Below, in pieces: positions 1 to 8,803 of a stretch of DNA of 64,000 nt. The notes under the pieces are model-generated. The model saw nothing but the letters and a program-made list of their open reading frames with translations. It was not told the origin of the DNA and made no database searches. Source of the DNA: JAATFS01 sp037145635 (GTDB lineage: Bacteria; Pseudomonadota; Gammaproteobacteria; Xanthomonadales; Xanthomonadaceae); NCBI GenBank assembly GCA_037145635.1, contig JBBCXB010000006.1, forward strand, positions 186,001-250,000, written 5' to 3'. The position numbers and the translations under genes are program-made. Position 1 is the first letter of the stretch; the number at the start of each line of letters is the position of its first letter.

Positions 1-1945
1 CGTTGGTTTTTATATTGGTCAGATGCCAATAGGGGTCGTAGCAATAATAATGATCGCGCCCAGGCGCCGCCACGCGGGTCAGGTTGTCCAGGGCATCGTA
101 GCCGTAACTGGCGGTGCCAAACATAGGAGACACCGTCGAGCTCAGCCGATCCAGGCCATCGTAGGCCATCGTGCGATTCCCTCTCTGACCCCGACCTGTA
201 GCTCCGTCGCTGATCGCGGCAACATTGCCGTTGCCATCGTAGTCATAGCCATCGTTTAGGAAGGAAAAACCAGCGTAGGTATCCTGGCTCACGTCAGGCA
301 ACTGGCGAGCGTTCTGGGACAGCGTATGCACAATGCCGTTTCCATACGTGAACTGCTTGATTGCCCCGTTCGGGTAATAGCTCACGTTGGCGGCGTAACT
401 CCCGGCCCGCGTGACTTGGCCCAGGGCATTGGGCGAATATTCGATCGTCTGGCCCGATGGATAGCGATGCGCTGCAAGATGTCCATTCCCGTCGTAAGAA
501 TATCCCATCGCCCAGGACTCGCCGTCTGCCTGCCCCGCGCTCTCAGCCACCAGCAATCTACGCTTGTTATAGGAATAGCTGTTATAACTAGCAATTCCTT
601 CGTTGACGGTGGTGATTTGCTTGATTTGACTATCGGGCCAGTAGGCCCACCGCTCGTTGCCGTTACCATCGGGGAAATTCAATGCGACGATGCGTTTACG
701 CCCATCATAAGATCGATCAACTCGGCGGGCCGCCACGGTGCTGCTGCTTCCATCGGATTCGCAAGGTGTATCACTGGGCAGCCCTGCCGCTGACCACTTG
801 AGATTCCCGGCAGCGTCGTAGCCTGTCAACGTAGCGCCGGTTTCGGGCTCCACTACGCGACACAGTTCCCGATTGGCGTTGTAGGAATAAGTGCGAGTCA
901 GTACCTGTGCACTGTCGGCGCTCCGCCGCACGATCGACATAGGATTACCAAATACGTCGCGCGAGATTTCGGTATTGGTCCCCTCCGGGTGCTGAATCGA
1001 TACGGGCTTGTCATAACTGGGCTGGTCAAACGACTGATAGGCGGTCACAGTCTGCTGACCGCGCGCGTTGGTCGTTCTGGTCTTGTTGCCTGAAAGATAC
1101 TCGGTTACGACCGTCAAGACGCCCAGCTCAGAATCCTGCGATACAGCCGTGGGCCGGCCCAGTGCGTCATAGGTCATCCGCGCACCTGCGCTGAGCGAAG
1201 GGCTCGCACCAGGATAGGAACTGAACGTCAAGCGTCCTTCGTGGTCGTAATCAAAGCGCTGAAAGCGCTGGGTTCCCGACTCGTCCGCCGCGTCGTATTC
1301 GCGTGTAATCACAGGACGCCATAATGCGTCGAAATAGGTGATCTTTCGTGCGTTTCCGGTGGCTAGCGTCTGCCTCCAGTGGCCTGCAGCGATGTCATAC
1401 TCGGCTGCGTTCACCAACTCGAAATTCTGAATGGAAGTGTTCCATGCAGTGTTGTCGGCGGTGGGGTAAGAAGTTGAGGCCAGCCGCCCCATCGCATCGT
1501 AGGTATAGTTCGTCGAAAAGCCATTTTCGTCCCTGACCGAAAGTATCCAACCATTGTCGTCGACAACTGCGGCTTTCGAGGTGCCGTCAGCGTTCATCAC
1601 GAACTGGGGTACACCCCGCTTCCATGCGTTAAACGATGTCGCGTTGTTGTTCCCATCCCTGACGGTCTCCACGGTCCCGTCCGGATTATATGAAATAGTC
1701 TGCTGCAGCTTCCCGTAGCTGCGTATTGCGGAGGGCTGCGCCTTGGAATTATAGGTGACCTCCGAGACCACGACGTTATCTACCGTCATCGAAGACGTTT
1801 GTCCCAGCACCCAGTTTGACAAGTCGTCGTAATAATTTATGTTTTCAGTTTTTGTGTAGCTCTGCGCCATCGCCCCCGGCACGTGGGCCAAACAAAAAGT
1901 GGCAAGAATTGACAACCACCGAGCTTTTTCGTTTTTTCTATTCAT
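1..1945 (-). CDS. Secreted RHS/YD-repeat protein, 3' end beyond the left edge
   Basis: The frame is open from an ATG at 1945 to the window edge, giving about 648 residues with no stop. Residues 1-30 look like a signal peptide ending near AMAQS. The rest is full of YD repeats, for example YDAMGRLAS, YDALGRPTAVS, YDAAGNLKW, YDGNGHLAAHRYPSG and YDALDNLTRV. RHS/YD proteins form a hollow beta-shell that usually encloses a polymorphic C-terminal toxin; that C-terminus is not in view, so effector activity is unproven. The gene begins 43 bases after the stop of a secreted partner and is probably cotranscribed with it. GC is clearly lower than in the housekeeping genes, suggesting acquisition. An export signal on an RHS protein is less usual than delivery by type VI secretion. 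Confidence 0.85.
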   Translation of the reverse strand, partial: MNRKNEKARWLSILATFCLAHVPGAMAQSYTKTENINYYDDLSNWVLGQTSSMTVDNVVVSEVTYNSKAQPSAIRSYGKLQQTISYNPDGTVETVRDGNNNATSFNAWKRGVPQFVMNADGTSKAAVVDDNGWILSVRDENGFSTNYTYDAMGRLASTSYPTADNTAWNTSIQNFELVNAAEYDIAAGHWRQTLATGNARKITYFDALWRPVITREYDAADESGTQRFQRFDYDHEGRLTFSSYPGASPSLSAGARMTYDALGRPTAVSQDSELGVLTVVTEYLSGNKTRTTNARGQQTVTAYQSFDQPSYDKPVSIQHPEGTNTEISRDVFGNPMSIVRRSADSAQVLTRTYSYNANRELCRVVEPETGATLTGYDAAGNLKWSAAGLPSDTPCESDGSSSTVAARRVDRSYDGRKRIVALNFPDGNGNERWAYWPDSQIKQITTVNEGIASYNSYSYNKRRLLVAESAGQADGESWAMGYSYDGNGHLAAHRYPSGQTIEYSPNALGQVTRAGSYAANVSYYPNGAIKQFTYGNGIVHTLSQNARQLPDVSQDTYAGFSFLNDGYDYDGNGNVAAISDGATGRGQRGNRTMAYDGLDRLSSTVSPMFGTASYGYDALDNLTRVAAPGRDHYYCYDPYWHLTNIKTN

Positions 1946-1988
1946 ATTCGACTTCAAGAGTGGCGAAATTTTTGGTTATTGGCCTAAC

Positions 1989-3713
1989 TTAAGGAACGCC
2001 ACTTGACTTCACAGCCACTTTCGGCCGGGCATAAATGTCGAATTCGTCAACTCGATACACGAACCTCGCTCCTGGCTCCGAGACAGTCATGGTCTCCATC
2101 GGCATGTTGGCGTTCGCCGAATAGCTATCGCCACGGAGTTGAATGCTTGCCCCGAAGTGCTCGGGGTAGGGGCCGCTTTTGGGAGACCTATAAGAATACT
2201 CGACGGTGCTATTCGCTGAGGAACCGTTCCAGCCTTTATCCATTCGCAACAACACTCCCTCATTAGAATTGTATCTATTTCCAAACACGTAACGGGTAAC
2301 GGAAGATGACGGTGAGGTCACAAACACCTCCTTTGTCACAGGAGATTCGGAGTTACATACAAAATTTGGCGCATCACGAAATGCGTAAAAGCTTCTTGGC
2401 GCCCAGCAATGATTTGGCGGGCCGTATTTGTAACTCCATGTTTCGCCGCTACCTGGAAACCCAGGCCCTGCGATTCTCTTCTTCGAAATCCTAAAGTTGT
2501 AAAGTACCTGCGGTTGGACCTCGTAAAGCGGGGTGTCTGCATACAGGGTCTTGCACTCAGCTGGGACCCAGGAACGACCGTGCTTTCCAGCAGCTACCGT
2601 GAATTCACCCAAGGCACCGCTAGGATGACGCATAGTTCCCACTCGGCCTCCTGAGTCACTGTATTGTGTATTTGCTCCGGCCGAATTACATGCATTCGCT
2701 GCACCGGTGACGGAGCGCTCTCCATACAAGTCTGCCAGATCATATTGCCAGCTGGACCCGTCAGGAAGAGTCACTCTGGACAGCGATGCGGCACTTGAGT
2801 TGGAATATTCATAGCGCCACGTCTGCCCCCCCGCGGAGATACTCGTGATAGGCAACCCAGTCACATCTATGCGCCGCCCGTCACTCGATACTATGCTTAG
2901 CAGTTGCCAGCCGGACCATGTGTATGTAACGGTATTCCCGAAGCGATCGGATATGGATGTCGGCAGTATCCATATCTCGTCTCTCCTTATTGGCTTGCCA
3001 TAACTGTCAAGCAGGCTACTGGCATATCGCGTCACCAGGTGATCAAAGCGGTATCTGGTACCATCTGGACGAATCATCAGAAATCCTTCGCCCGCTCCTG
3101 TGCTCGACGCCGCCAAAGAACTGAGGCAACTGAATATGGACGCATCCTTTGTGGAAAGCGGGTAAGTTTGTTCCTGCCCCGGCACTGCAAGGCCTGAGGA
3201 CCTGACCAAAATCTCCTGATCTCCAGTTTCCGGCAAATAAACGTAGTTTCCAGACCAGAGAAACTCGCTTGGATAGGACACTCCGTCCGACGCACCTACC
3301 CCGTATGGCGCAAAGAATCGCGAACACCGGCTAGGGTCCCATCCATAATTATTTGGAGACGAATTTATTGCAAATGTTCCGTGAATATGCGGAACATCCA
3401 AATCCCAATCTTTGAATGCTCTAGATATTATCAAGCTATTGGAATTCACTTGGAACCGCCTTGCAACAGATACCTGCAAGGAATTGTTCCCTGGAATTTG
3501 GACATCCTTTTGTACAAATTCAAGGTCGCCCATGTATAGGCCCACCTTGTCCCCAAACAGGTCGGAGCCTAGTCCGGCGGCGAGAGAGCGCTGGCGAATC
3601 AACTTTTGATAATCATCCGGAATGCTCTGTGCCCCCGCATCAAGGCTGGAGCAAAGCATCGCCAGGAACAAAAATATACTCCCCCTGCTGGATATACGCA
3701 TCGCGCGCCCCAT
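1989..3713 (-). CDS. Secreted partner protein of the RHS-repeat protein (574 aa)
   Basis: A 574-residue protein with a signal peptide (about residues 1-29, ending near DAGAQS). I do not recognise a named family. The middle and C-terminal parts carry YD-like beta-strand patterns (DGRRIDV, WRYEYSNSS, PDGSSWQYDL), so it resembles the N-terminal part of an RHS shell encoded as a separate gene. The RHS gene starts 43 bases downstream on the same strand. It is clearly homologous, from end to end, to the 584-residue protein at 6331-8085: both share a WDLDVPHIHGTF/WEIDIPRVYGNF block and a closing VDxFDIxxRP motif. The start at 3713 is supported by an AGGAG seven bases upstream. A role as the N-terminal half of a split RHS particle is inference. 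Confidence 0.75.
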   Translation of the reverse strand: MGRAMRISSRGSIFLFLAMLCSSLDAGAQSIPDDYQKLIRQRSLAAGLGSDLFGDKVGLYMGDLEFVQKDVQIPGNNSLQVSVARRFQVNSNSLIISRAFKDWDLDVPHIHGTFAINSSPNNYGWDPSRCSRFFAPYGVGASDGVSYPSEFLWSGNYVYLPETGDQEILVRSSGLAVPGQEQTYPLSTKDASIFSCLSSLAASSTGAGEGFLMIRPDGTRYRFDHLVTRYASSLLDSYGKPIRRDEIWILPTSISDRFGNTVTYTWSGWQLLSIVSSDGRRIDVTGLPITSISAGGQTWRYEYSNSSAASLSRVTLPDGSSWQYDLADLYGERSVTGAANACNSAGANTQYSDSGGRVGTMRHPSGALGEFTVAAGKHGRSWVPAECKTLYADTPLYEVQPQVLYNFRISKKRIAGPGFPGSGETWSYKYGPPNHCWAPRSFYAFRDAPNFVCNSESPVTKEVFVTSPSSSVTRYVFGNRYNSNEGVLLRMDKGWNGSSANSTVEYSYRSPKSGPYPEHFGASIQLRGDSYSANANMPMETMTVSEPGARFVYRVDEFDIYARPKVAVKSSGVP

Positions 3714-3720
3714 CCAATTG

Positions 3721-3725
3721 CTCCT
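3721..3725 (-). promoter_or_regulatory. Shine-Dalgarno AGGAG fixing the start at 3713
   Basis: AGGAG on the minus strand lies seven bases before the ATG at 3713. It favours this ATG over the internal Met four codons later. Confidence 0.7.
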
Positions 3726-4042
3726 GATTTAATCCTTATTTGCAGCTCACTGGCTCAACGTTTAGCCTAGCCGCATCTCGCACGGTGTCGGGTCTTCGCA
3801 GATCATCCCCATGACCCAAAAACTAGCGTGAGTCGTACGCTTTTAGCTACTCACAGACCAGTAGGTTACTACTCCCTCGCCAGTAAGGCAAGGCGACCCC
3901 TCATCCTTATTGTATGGTTTCCACCGCCGTTCTCAGATCGTATTGCAAAAATTCGCTTTCCCGGCCTGCCTCTCTCCTCCTAGGTATTTCCATAGGGAAA
4001 TTACGCTGCATACTTCAAAGCTCAGTTAATTTTCGGGGCACC

Positions 4043-4062
4043 ATCAGTATCAGTATCAGTAT
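4043..4062. repeat. Hexanucleotide tandem repeat ATCAGT, 3 copies plus 2 bases
   Basis: Three perfect copies of ATCAGT followed by AT, within the intergenic region upstream of the PQQ-type protein. It is short, so it may be chance. If its copy number varies between strains it could alter promoter spacing. Confidence 0.6.
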
Positions 4063-4317
4063 GCATTCCGCGCCACCGACACACCAATCTCCGATCAAAA
4101 AAGGAACGATCCGGCACATGTCATCTGAGGGATCATCCGATCAACGGCTCCTAACGCGGCACTAGCGTTCTGGTGCACAAACTCCCAGACCCGGAGTAGG
4201 CACGCAACGCCGCCTGAACGCCGCCTGCCGCCACGCATGTAACGGTCATCGCGATGCGGCATGGTCGGGACGCAGGCCTGGGGGGGGCCGGACTCCTCCC
4301 GTATTGGACCCGCCGTG

Positions 4318-5958
4318 ATGATCCCCAGACCGCACCGCATGACCCTGACCCGGCTCGCCCTGCTGCCCGGCATGCTCGCCGCCGGCATGGCGCTCGCCCG
4401 ACCCGCGCCGTCGACCGGCGATTTCTGGCAACGCTTCGGCAACGCCCTTCCCTATGCCGCGCCCTACGCCTGGACCAGTGCCGGCGGCGGCTACATGAAC
4501 AGCCGTTTCGCGCCTGGCGAATGGCTGATCAACCCGGCCAGCGTGGCCGGCCTGAAACCTGCCTGGAGCTTCGCCACCGAGGGCGACGTGTCCGCCACGC
4601 CCACGGTCGAGGGCAAGGCGCTGTACGTGCCGGACTGGGGCGGCCAGCTCTACCGCATCGACACCGACCTCGGCAGCGCGACCTGGAAGGTGAAGCTCGC
4701 CGACTACACCGGCAACGCCGCCTCGGTGTCGCGCAACAGTCCGGCCCTGGCCGGCGACCGCCTGGTGCTCGGCGACCAGGCCGGCGGCACCGTGCTCGCG
4801 CTCAGCAAGCGGACCGGCGCGCTGCTGTGGAAGACCCAGGTCGAGGCGCACCCGCAAGCGCGCATCACCTCGTCGCCGGTGGTCTACGGCGACCGGGTCT
4901 ACGTCGGCGTGTCGTCGGGCGACTGGTCCGGCACCACGCCCGGCTACCGCTTCTCGTTCCGCGGCAGCGTCTCGGCGCTGGACCTGAAGACCGGCAAGCT
5001 GCTGTGGACCTTCCGCACCACGCCCGAGGGCTACACCGGCGCCTCGGTCTGGGGCACGCTGGCGATCGACCCGCAGCGCCGCCGCGTCTACGCCACCACC
5101 GGCAACAACTACTCGGTGCCGCTGGAGGTGGCCGGCTGCGTGCGCGATGCCAACGGCGACCTGACCACCGAGCTGGCCTGTATGGCGCCGGACAACTACG
5201 TCGACTCGGTGATCGCGCTGGACATGGACAGCGGCCGGCCGGCCTGGGCGCGCCAGCTGCAGGGCGCCGATGCCTGGTCGCTGTCGTGCCTGGCCGCGCC
5301 GACCGCCGGCATCTGCCAGGACCCGCAGGGCCCGGACTACGACTTCAGCGGCGGCGGTGCCAACCTGTTCTCGGTGGTGCGCGACGGCCGGCGCCAGTCG
5401 CTGGTCGGTGCCGGGCAGAAGAGCGGAAAGTACTGGGCGCTGGACGCCGACACCGGCGCCACCGTGTGGTCCACCCAGGTCGGCCCCGGCGGGACCACCG
5501 GCGGCATCGAGTGGGGCTCGTCGTTCGATCCGTACAAGCAGCGCGTCTACGTCGCCATCAACAACAGCGGCAACGCCAGCTACACCCTCGCCCCCGGCCA
5601 TACCGAGACCTGGAACGCCGGTTCGTGGGCGGCGCTGGACGCGGCCACCGGGCAGGTGGTCTGGCAGGTCAAGGTACCGGGCATAAACCCGACCCGCCCG
5701 GGCGTGGGCGCCGGCGGCCAGGGCCCGGTGGCGTCGTCGCCGGGGCTGGTCTATGCCGGCTCGATGTCCGGGGCGATGGTGGCGCTGGACGCCGACACCG
5801 GCGCGACGCGCTGGAGCTTCGACGCCGGCGGCTCGGTCGCCAGCGCGCCGTCGGTCGTCGGCGGTGCGCTGTACTGGGGCGCCGGCTACAGCCGCTTCGG
5901 CTTCGGCACCGGTACAAACCGGCTTTACAAGTTCGTGCCCACCGCTGGCGGGAAGTAA
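4318..5958 (+). CDS. Secreted PQQ-binding-like beta-propeller protein, quinoprotein dehydrogenase family
   Basis: About 546 residues with a signal peptide (ending near GMALA) and repeated blades of the type ALDAxTGxxxW (for example ALDLKTGKLLWTF, ALDADTGATRWSF), characteristic of PQQ-type eight-bladed propellers. A GPDYDFSGGGANLF segment resembles the equivalent stretch of quinoprotein alcohol dehydrogenases and polyvinyl-alcohol-dehydrogenase-like proteins. There is no CxxCH haem motif, so any electron acceptor must be a separate protein. Substrate is unknown. The start is uncertain: ATG 4318 and ATG 4339 both precede the signal peptide and neither has a clear ribosome site; an upstream ATG at 4261 adds residues that do not look like a signal. 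The gene is GC-rich, unlike the flanking RHS-type genes, and is transcribed toward the orphan partner gene. Confidence 0.75.
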   Translation: MIPRPHRMTLTRLALLPGMLAAGMALARPAPSTGDFWQRFGNALPYAAPYAWTSAGGGYMNSRFAPGEWLINPASVAGLKPAWSFATEGDVSATPTVEGKALYVPDWGGQLYRIDTDLGSATWKVKLADYTGNAASVSRNSPALAGDRLVLGDQAGGTVLALSKRTGALLWKTQVEAHPQARITSSPVVYGDRVYVGVSSGDWSGTTPGYRFSFRGSVSALDLKTGKLLWTFRTTPEGYTGASVWGTLAIDPQRRRVYATTGNNYSVPLEVAGCVRDANGDLTTELACMAPDNYVDSVIALDMDSGRPAWARQLQGADAWSLSCLAAPTAGICQDPQGPDYDFSGGGANLFSVVRDGRRQSLVGAGQKSGKYWALDADTGATVWSTQVGPGGTTGGIEWGSSFDPYKQRVYVAINNSGNASYTLAPGHTETWNAGSWAALDAATGQVVWQVKVPGINPTRPGVGAGGQGPVASSPGLVYAGSMSGAMVALDADTGATRWSFDAGGSVASAPSVVGGALYWGAGYSRFGFGTGTNRLYKFVPTAGGK

Positions 5959-6330
5959 CGGCAGGCTTTCGCGCAGCGTTCGGCCGTGGCGACCGCCATG
6001 GTCGAACGCTGTATCAGCGATTCATTTCACAGCGTTATCTCAATTTAAAATCTAAAGCCAAATGAAATCATCACATTTCCTAGCTCGGGAATTCGGGCAG
6101 GTGAAAATATAACATGCCGATGAATATAAATTCATATTAACTTAAGTGCTAAAATCCATTAGACACGGATTAAAATTCTTCTAGCTTTTCCCGCGCGAGA
6201 TTTAACCGCAAAATCGACCGCCAACAAATGAAATTGTGCACTATGAATACCATAGAGCACTTAACTTGCACCCAATCATGCCTAAAACATTTTATTATTT
6301 TGATGAATAAATATATATTACTTACACCCC
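5959..6330. other. Convergent intergenic region, AT-rich in its right half
   Basis: It holds the hairpin at 5974-6011 and then strongly AT-rich sequence up to the stop of the orphan RHS-partner gene. This is where the RHS gene should be if the second copy matched the first arrangement, but no YD-repeat remnant is visible on the minus strand. A minus-strand open frame of about 50 codons ends at 6170; it lacks a good start and I do not call it. Confidence 0.55.
5974..6011 (+). terminator. Long hairpin after the PQQ-type gene
   Basis: Sixteen bases after the stop, two 17-base arms (5974-5990 and 5995-6011) pair around a GACC loop, with only two G-U wobbles. The outer arms are CAGCGTTCG and CGAACGCTG. 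No strong T-run follows, so it may be an imperfect intrinsic terminator, possibly serving both converging genes. Confidence 0.6.
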
Positions 6331-8085
6331 TTACTTTAGGTATGTGGATTTTTGCACCCGGAGCGGCCGCCCCCAAATATCAAAGCTATCCACTTTCCAA
6401 CTATAATCAATCCCATCCTGCGATATTATTTTTGAACGCATTGGCCTAATAGCATTCGACAAGGGATTTGGGAAGCTTAGCAAGCTTTTTCCTATTTCGG
6501 CGGGAAACGGCATCGAACCTGCTTCACTTCCTTGCACATACGTATAGCTTTCTGTCGACAAGACCGTGCCAGAGGGTGAGATCTTTCTCATGCTTAACAA
6601 CTGGCCGGCATTCAATCCATACATGAAACCGTATTCATACTCGATAGAAGAACTATCTGGCGCTACTATGGCCGTGATTTTACTAGGATTACACGTAGAG
6701 CACGGATCGGTTGCCACCCCGTCAGAGTAGTATTGCAGCGTTGGTTGATTTATCAAGTAACTCCAAGATTCTGTTGGAATTCCCGGGCCAGCCATGGTCT
6801 TCTTAAATAGAACATAACCATCGAAATATGCTGGCACCCAAGGAGTGGGCACAGCAACGATTCTCCCTCCTTGGCATGCGGGAATGGGAGCATGATTCAT
6901 ATACTGCCGTGCATGGTAAAAATAAAATAATCCTGCCACGCCGGATGGGTGATCGATCTTTAAAGTAAATTCGCCATAAAGCTCTTCAGGTTCGCGTCGG
7001 CACGAATTTAAATCCTTGTCGAGGGTGTCCCTGATTGGCATCAGATTCCCCGACACTATCGTATACCCCCATTGAGAGCCGTCTGGCTGTATGACCTGCC
7101 TTAGACGATAACTTCCTGCGCCATCGGGGTAGGCAGTTGTTCGTTCATAGATGTACTTCCATATACGACCAGCAGACACTACGGATGATATGTTCCCATT
7201 CGAATCATAAGAAATGGCTAACGACCGCCCGTCATTAGCGCTAATTCCTATCAACCTGTCACCTGAATAAGCGTATTTCACCCAGTTTCCGAATCGATCC
7301 TCGACTCTACTCGCCAGCAAGCTTACCTCCGACCTAGCTAGCCAAGTCCGTCCATTTACTCCACCATAATTCGCTACGTAAGTTTTTGCGTCCACTGTAA
7401 CCGCGTAATCAAAATAATACTTCTCTCCTGACGGCGATATGGCGAGAAATCCTTCGCCTCCATAGCCGTTCGCCGTTGTCGCCAAGCAACCCACACGCCA
7501 TTGCTTATTGGTTATCCATGGCCTCACCACATCATCCTGAATCTTTTGAAGCGCAGGCTGGCTGTCAATAAGCAGCTCTTGGTCTGCCTCATCTTCGACA
7601 TGCAGGTAGTACCCGTGCCAAATGTCATTGATGGCGCCAGCAAGAGTTACGCCATTCATCACTATTGCAGCATCTGGCTTACTTGGCGAGGAGCATCTAG
7701 CACCGGGTACGCCTTCGAAATTTACCCAGCCTTTTTCGCTGCGGAAATTTCCATACACCCTTGGTATATCGATCTCCCAATCTGAGAATCCAGGAATCTT
7801 ATGCTCTCCCCGCCTGTTCTCGACTCTGAAATCGCGCGATATTCTTACAGGAAGATTGCTAACCCCGGGCAGATCCAGGTCGACTTGATGAAAATTCATT
7901 GAGAGATCATACAAACTCAATTGCTCTCCAAAGAGACTTCCTTTGAGCGGCTCGGTCACTTGTGCAGACTTTATTTTTTTCTGATATTCTTCCTGCGGGC
8001 TCAGTTCGTCAATTGCGTACGCCAGCCCGGAAGGGATTACAGCAAGAAGAAATACCGCGAATATTCTATTTCCTGCGCTTTTCAA
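6331..8085 (-). CDS. Secreted RHS-partner-like protein (584 aa), orphan paralogue
   Basis: A paralogue of the 574-residue protein at 1989-3713. It shares the YQK opening, the LFG motif, the WEIDIPRVYGNF block, YD-like strands (NDGRSLAISYDSNGN, PDGSQWGYTI) and the closing VDSFDIWGRP motif, so it is full length. A signal peptide ends near SGLAYA. Unlike the first copy, no RHS gene follows. The start is TTG at 8085 with GGGGCG about eight bases upstream. An ATG 13 bases upstream (ATGGGGCGA, resembling the ATGGGGCGC start of the paralogue) is out of frame, so either the TTG is used or a small deletion shifted the original start. GC is low. Function is unknown; it may be a relic of a second RHS operon. 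Confidence 0.65.
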   Translation of the reverse strand: MKSAGNRIFAVFLLAVIPSGLAYAIDELSPQEEYQKKIKSAQVTEPLKGSLFGEQLSLYDLSMNFHQVDLDLPGVSNLPVRISRDFRVENRRGEHKIPGFSDWEIDIPRVYGNFRSEKGWVNFEGVPGARCSSPSKPDAAIVMNGVTLAGAINDIWHGYYLHVEDEADQELLIDSQPALQKIQDDVVRPWITNKQWRVGCLATTANGYGGEGFLAISPSGEKYYFDYAVTVDAKTYVANYGGVNGRTWLARSEVSLLASRVEDRFGNWVKYAYSGDRLIGISANDGRSLAISYDSNGNISSVVSAGRIWKYIYERTTAYPDGAGSYRLRQVIQPDGSQWGYTIVSGNLMPIRDTLDKDLNSCRREPEELYGEFTLKIDHPSGVAGLFYFYHARQYMNHAPIPACQGGRIVAVPTPWVPAYFDGYVLFKKTMAGPGIPTESWSYLINQPTLQYYSDGVATDPCSTCNPSKITAIVAPDSSSIEYEYGFMYGLNAGQLLSMRKISPSGTVLSTESYTYVQGSEAGSMPFPAEIGKSLLSFPNPLSNAIRPMRSKIISQDGIDYSWKVDSFDIWGRPLRVQKSTYLK

Positions 8086-8803
8086 AATTTCGCCCCATTT
8101 TATTAGCCCCCCAAAAATTATTTATTTTATTTCTCTTAAATTTTTTACCGCGCCTTAAATGTGCCAGCAGGAAAAACCCTGCCAATCTAACTTGGGCGAG
8201 GAACCTTACCATTCAACAATCGTTGCACAGCATTAATTTCCCTGACTTTGCACCGTACACCAGCGCTATCAATACTATCTCCTTCTATAGCACGCTGTCG
8301 ATAGATTATTTCCGAAAAACAAAAACTTGGATCCATGTCGAGTCACGGCTATATAAGCGCGCCGACCGTCCCGGTGGCGTTTAACGAGAATTACAACTTA
8401 TGTAGCATGGCAAATACAGTTGTTGACTCATCCATGATCGACCAGTTCATAAGCACAGCCTTGTTGATTAATTACGGCCGAGCCAAATACCGCGACCGTA
8501 CCTAACCGGCCTCGATACGGTGGATTAGCGCGGCGCCGCAGCGCGGCCACCACCACGGCCGTACCAAGCTTGCCTTGGCGGGCACGTCGATACTGTGCGC
8601 GAGCTGATCCCACTGCGCCAGCCAGCCGTCGCAGTAGTCTTTCTTCGGCGAAGTGCCGCCACCTCGGCTCAGGTTACGTGATGGACACCCCATTCACGTT
8701 CCGCGCCCCCCCCAACCCGACCGTCAGTGGGAGCAGGCAGCTCTACGCGCCATAGTCCTACACCGTAGCCACACGCTGGCCCAGCGCCGGCAGCGGACAG
8801 GTG
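8086..8803. other. Region without a recognisable gene
   Basis: The left half is AT-rich and presumably carries the promoter of the minus-strand gene ending at 6331. The right half becomes GC-rich. A 32-codon plus-strand frame at 8406-8504 and short minus-strand frames between 8428 and 8693 are open but match nothing I recognise. The stretch looks like decayed sequence at the border of the accessory region. Confidence 0.5.

Larger units (their letters stand above)
3714..4317. other. Intergenic region between divergent genes, about 600 bases
   Basis: No convincing gene is visible: the short open frames lack family similarity and ribosome sites. The part next to the RHS operon is AT-rich and must hold its promoter on the minus strand. 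The right part becomes GC-rich toward the beta-propeller gene. The only structured element I see is a short ATCAGT tandem repeat. Confidence 0.6.

Noticed and set aside
6170..6330. Minus-strand frame of about 50 codons after the orphan RHS-partner gene, as a possible immunity gene
   Set aside because: No start with a ribosome site outside the preceding gene, no family similarity, and AT-rich non-coding sequence opens frames easily.
8406..8504. 32-codon plus-strand frame starting MANTVVDSSMIDQF
   Set aside because: Too short, no recognisable family and no clear Shine-Dalgarno; possibly part of decayed DNA.
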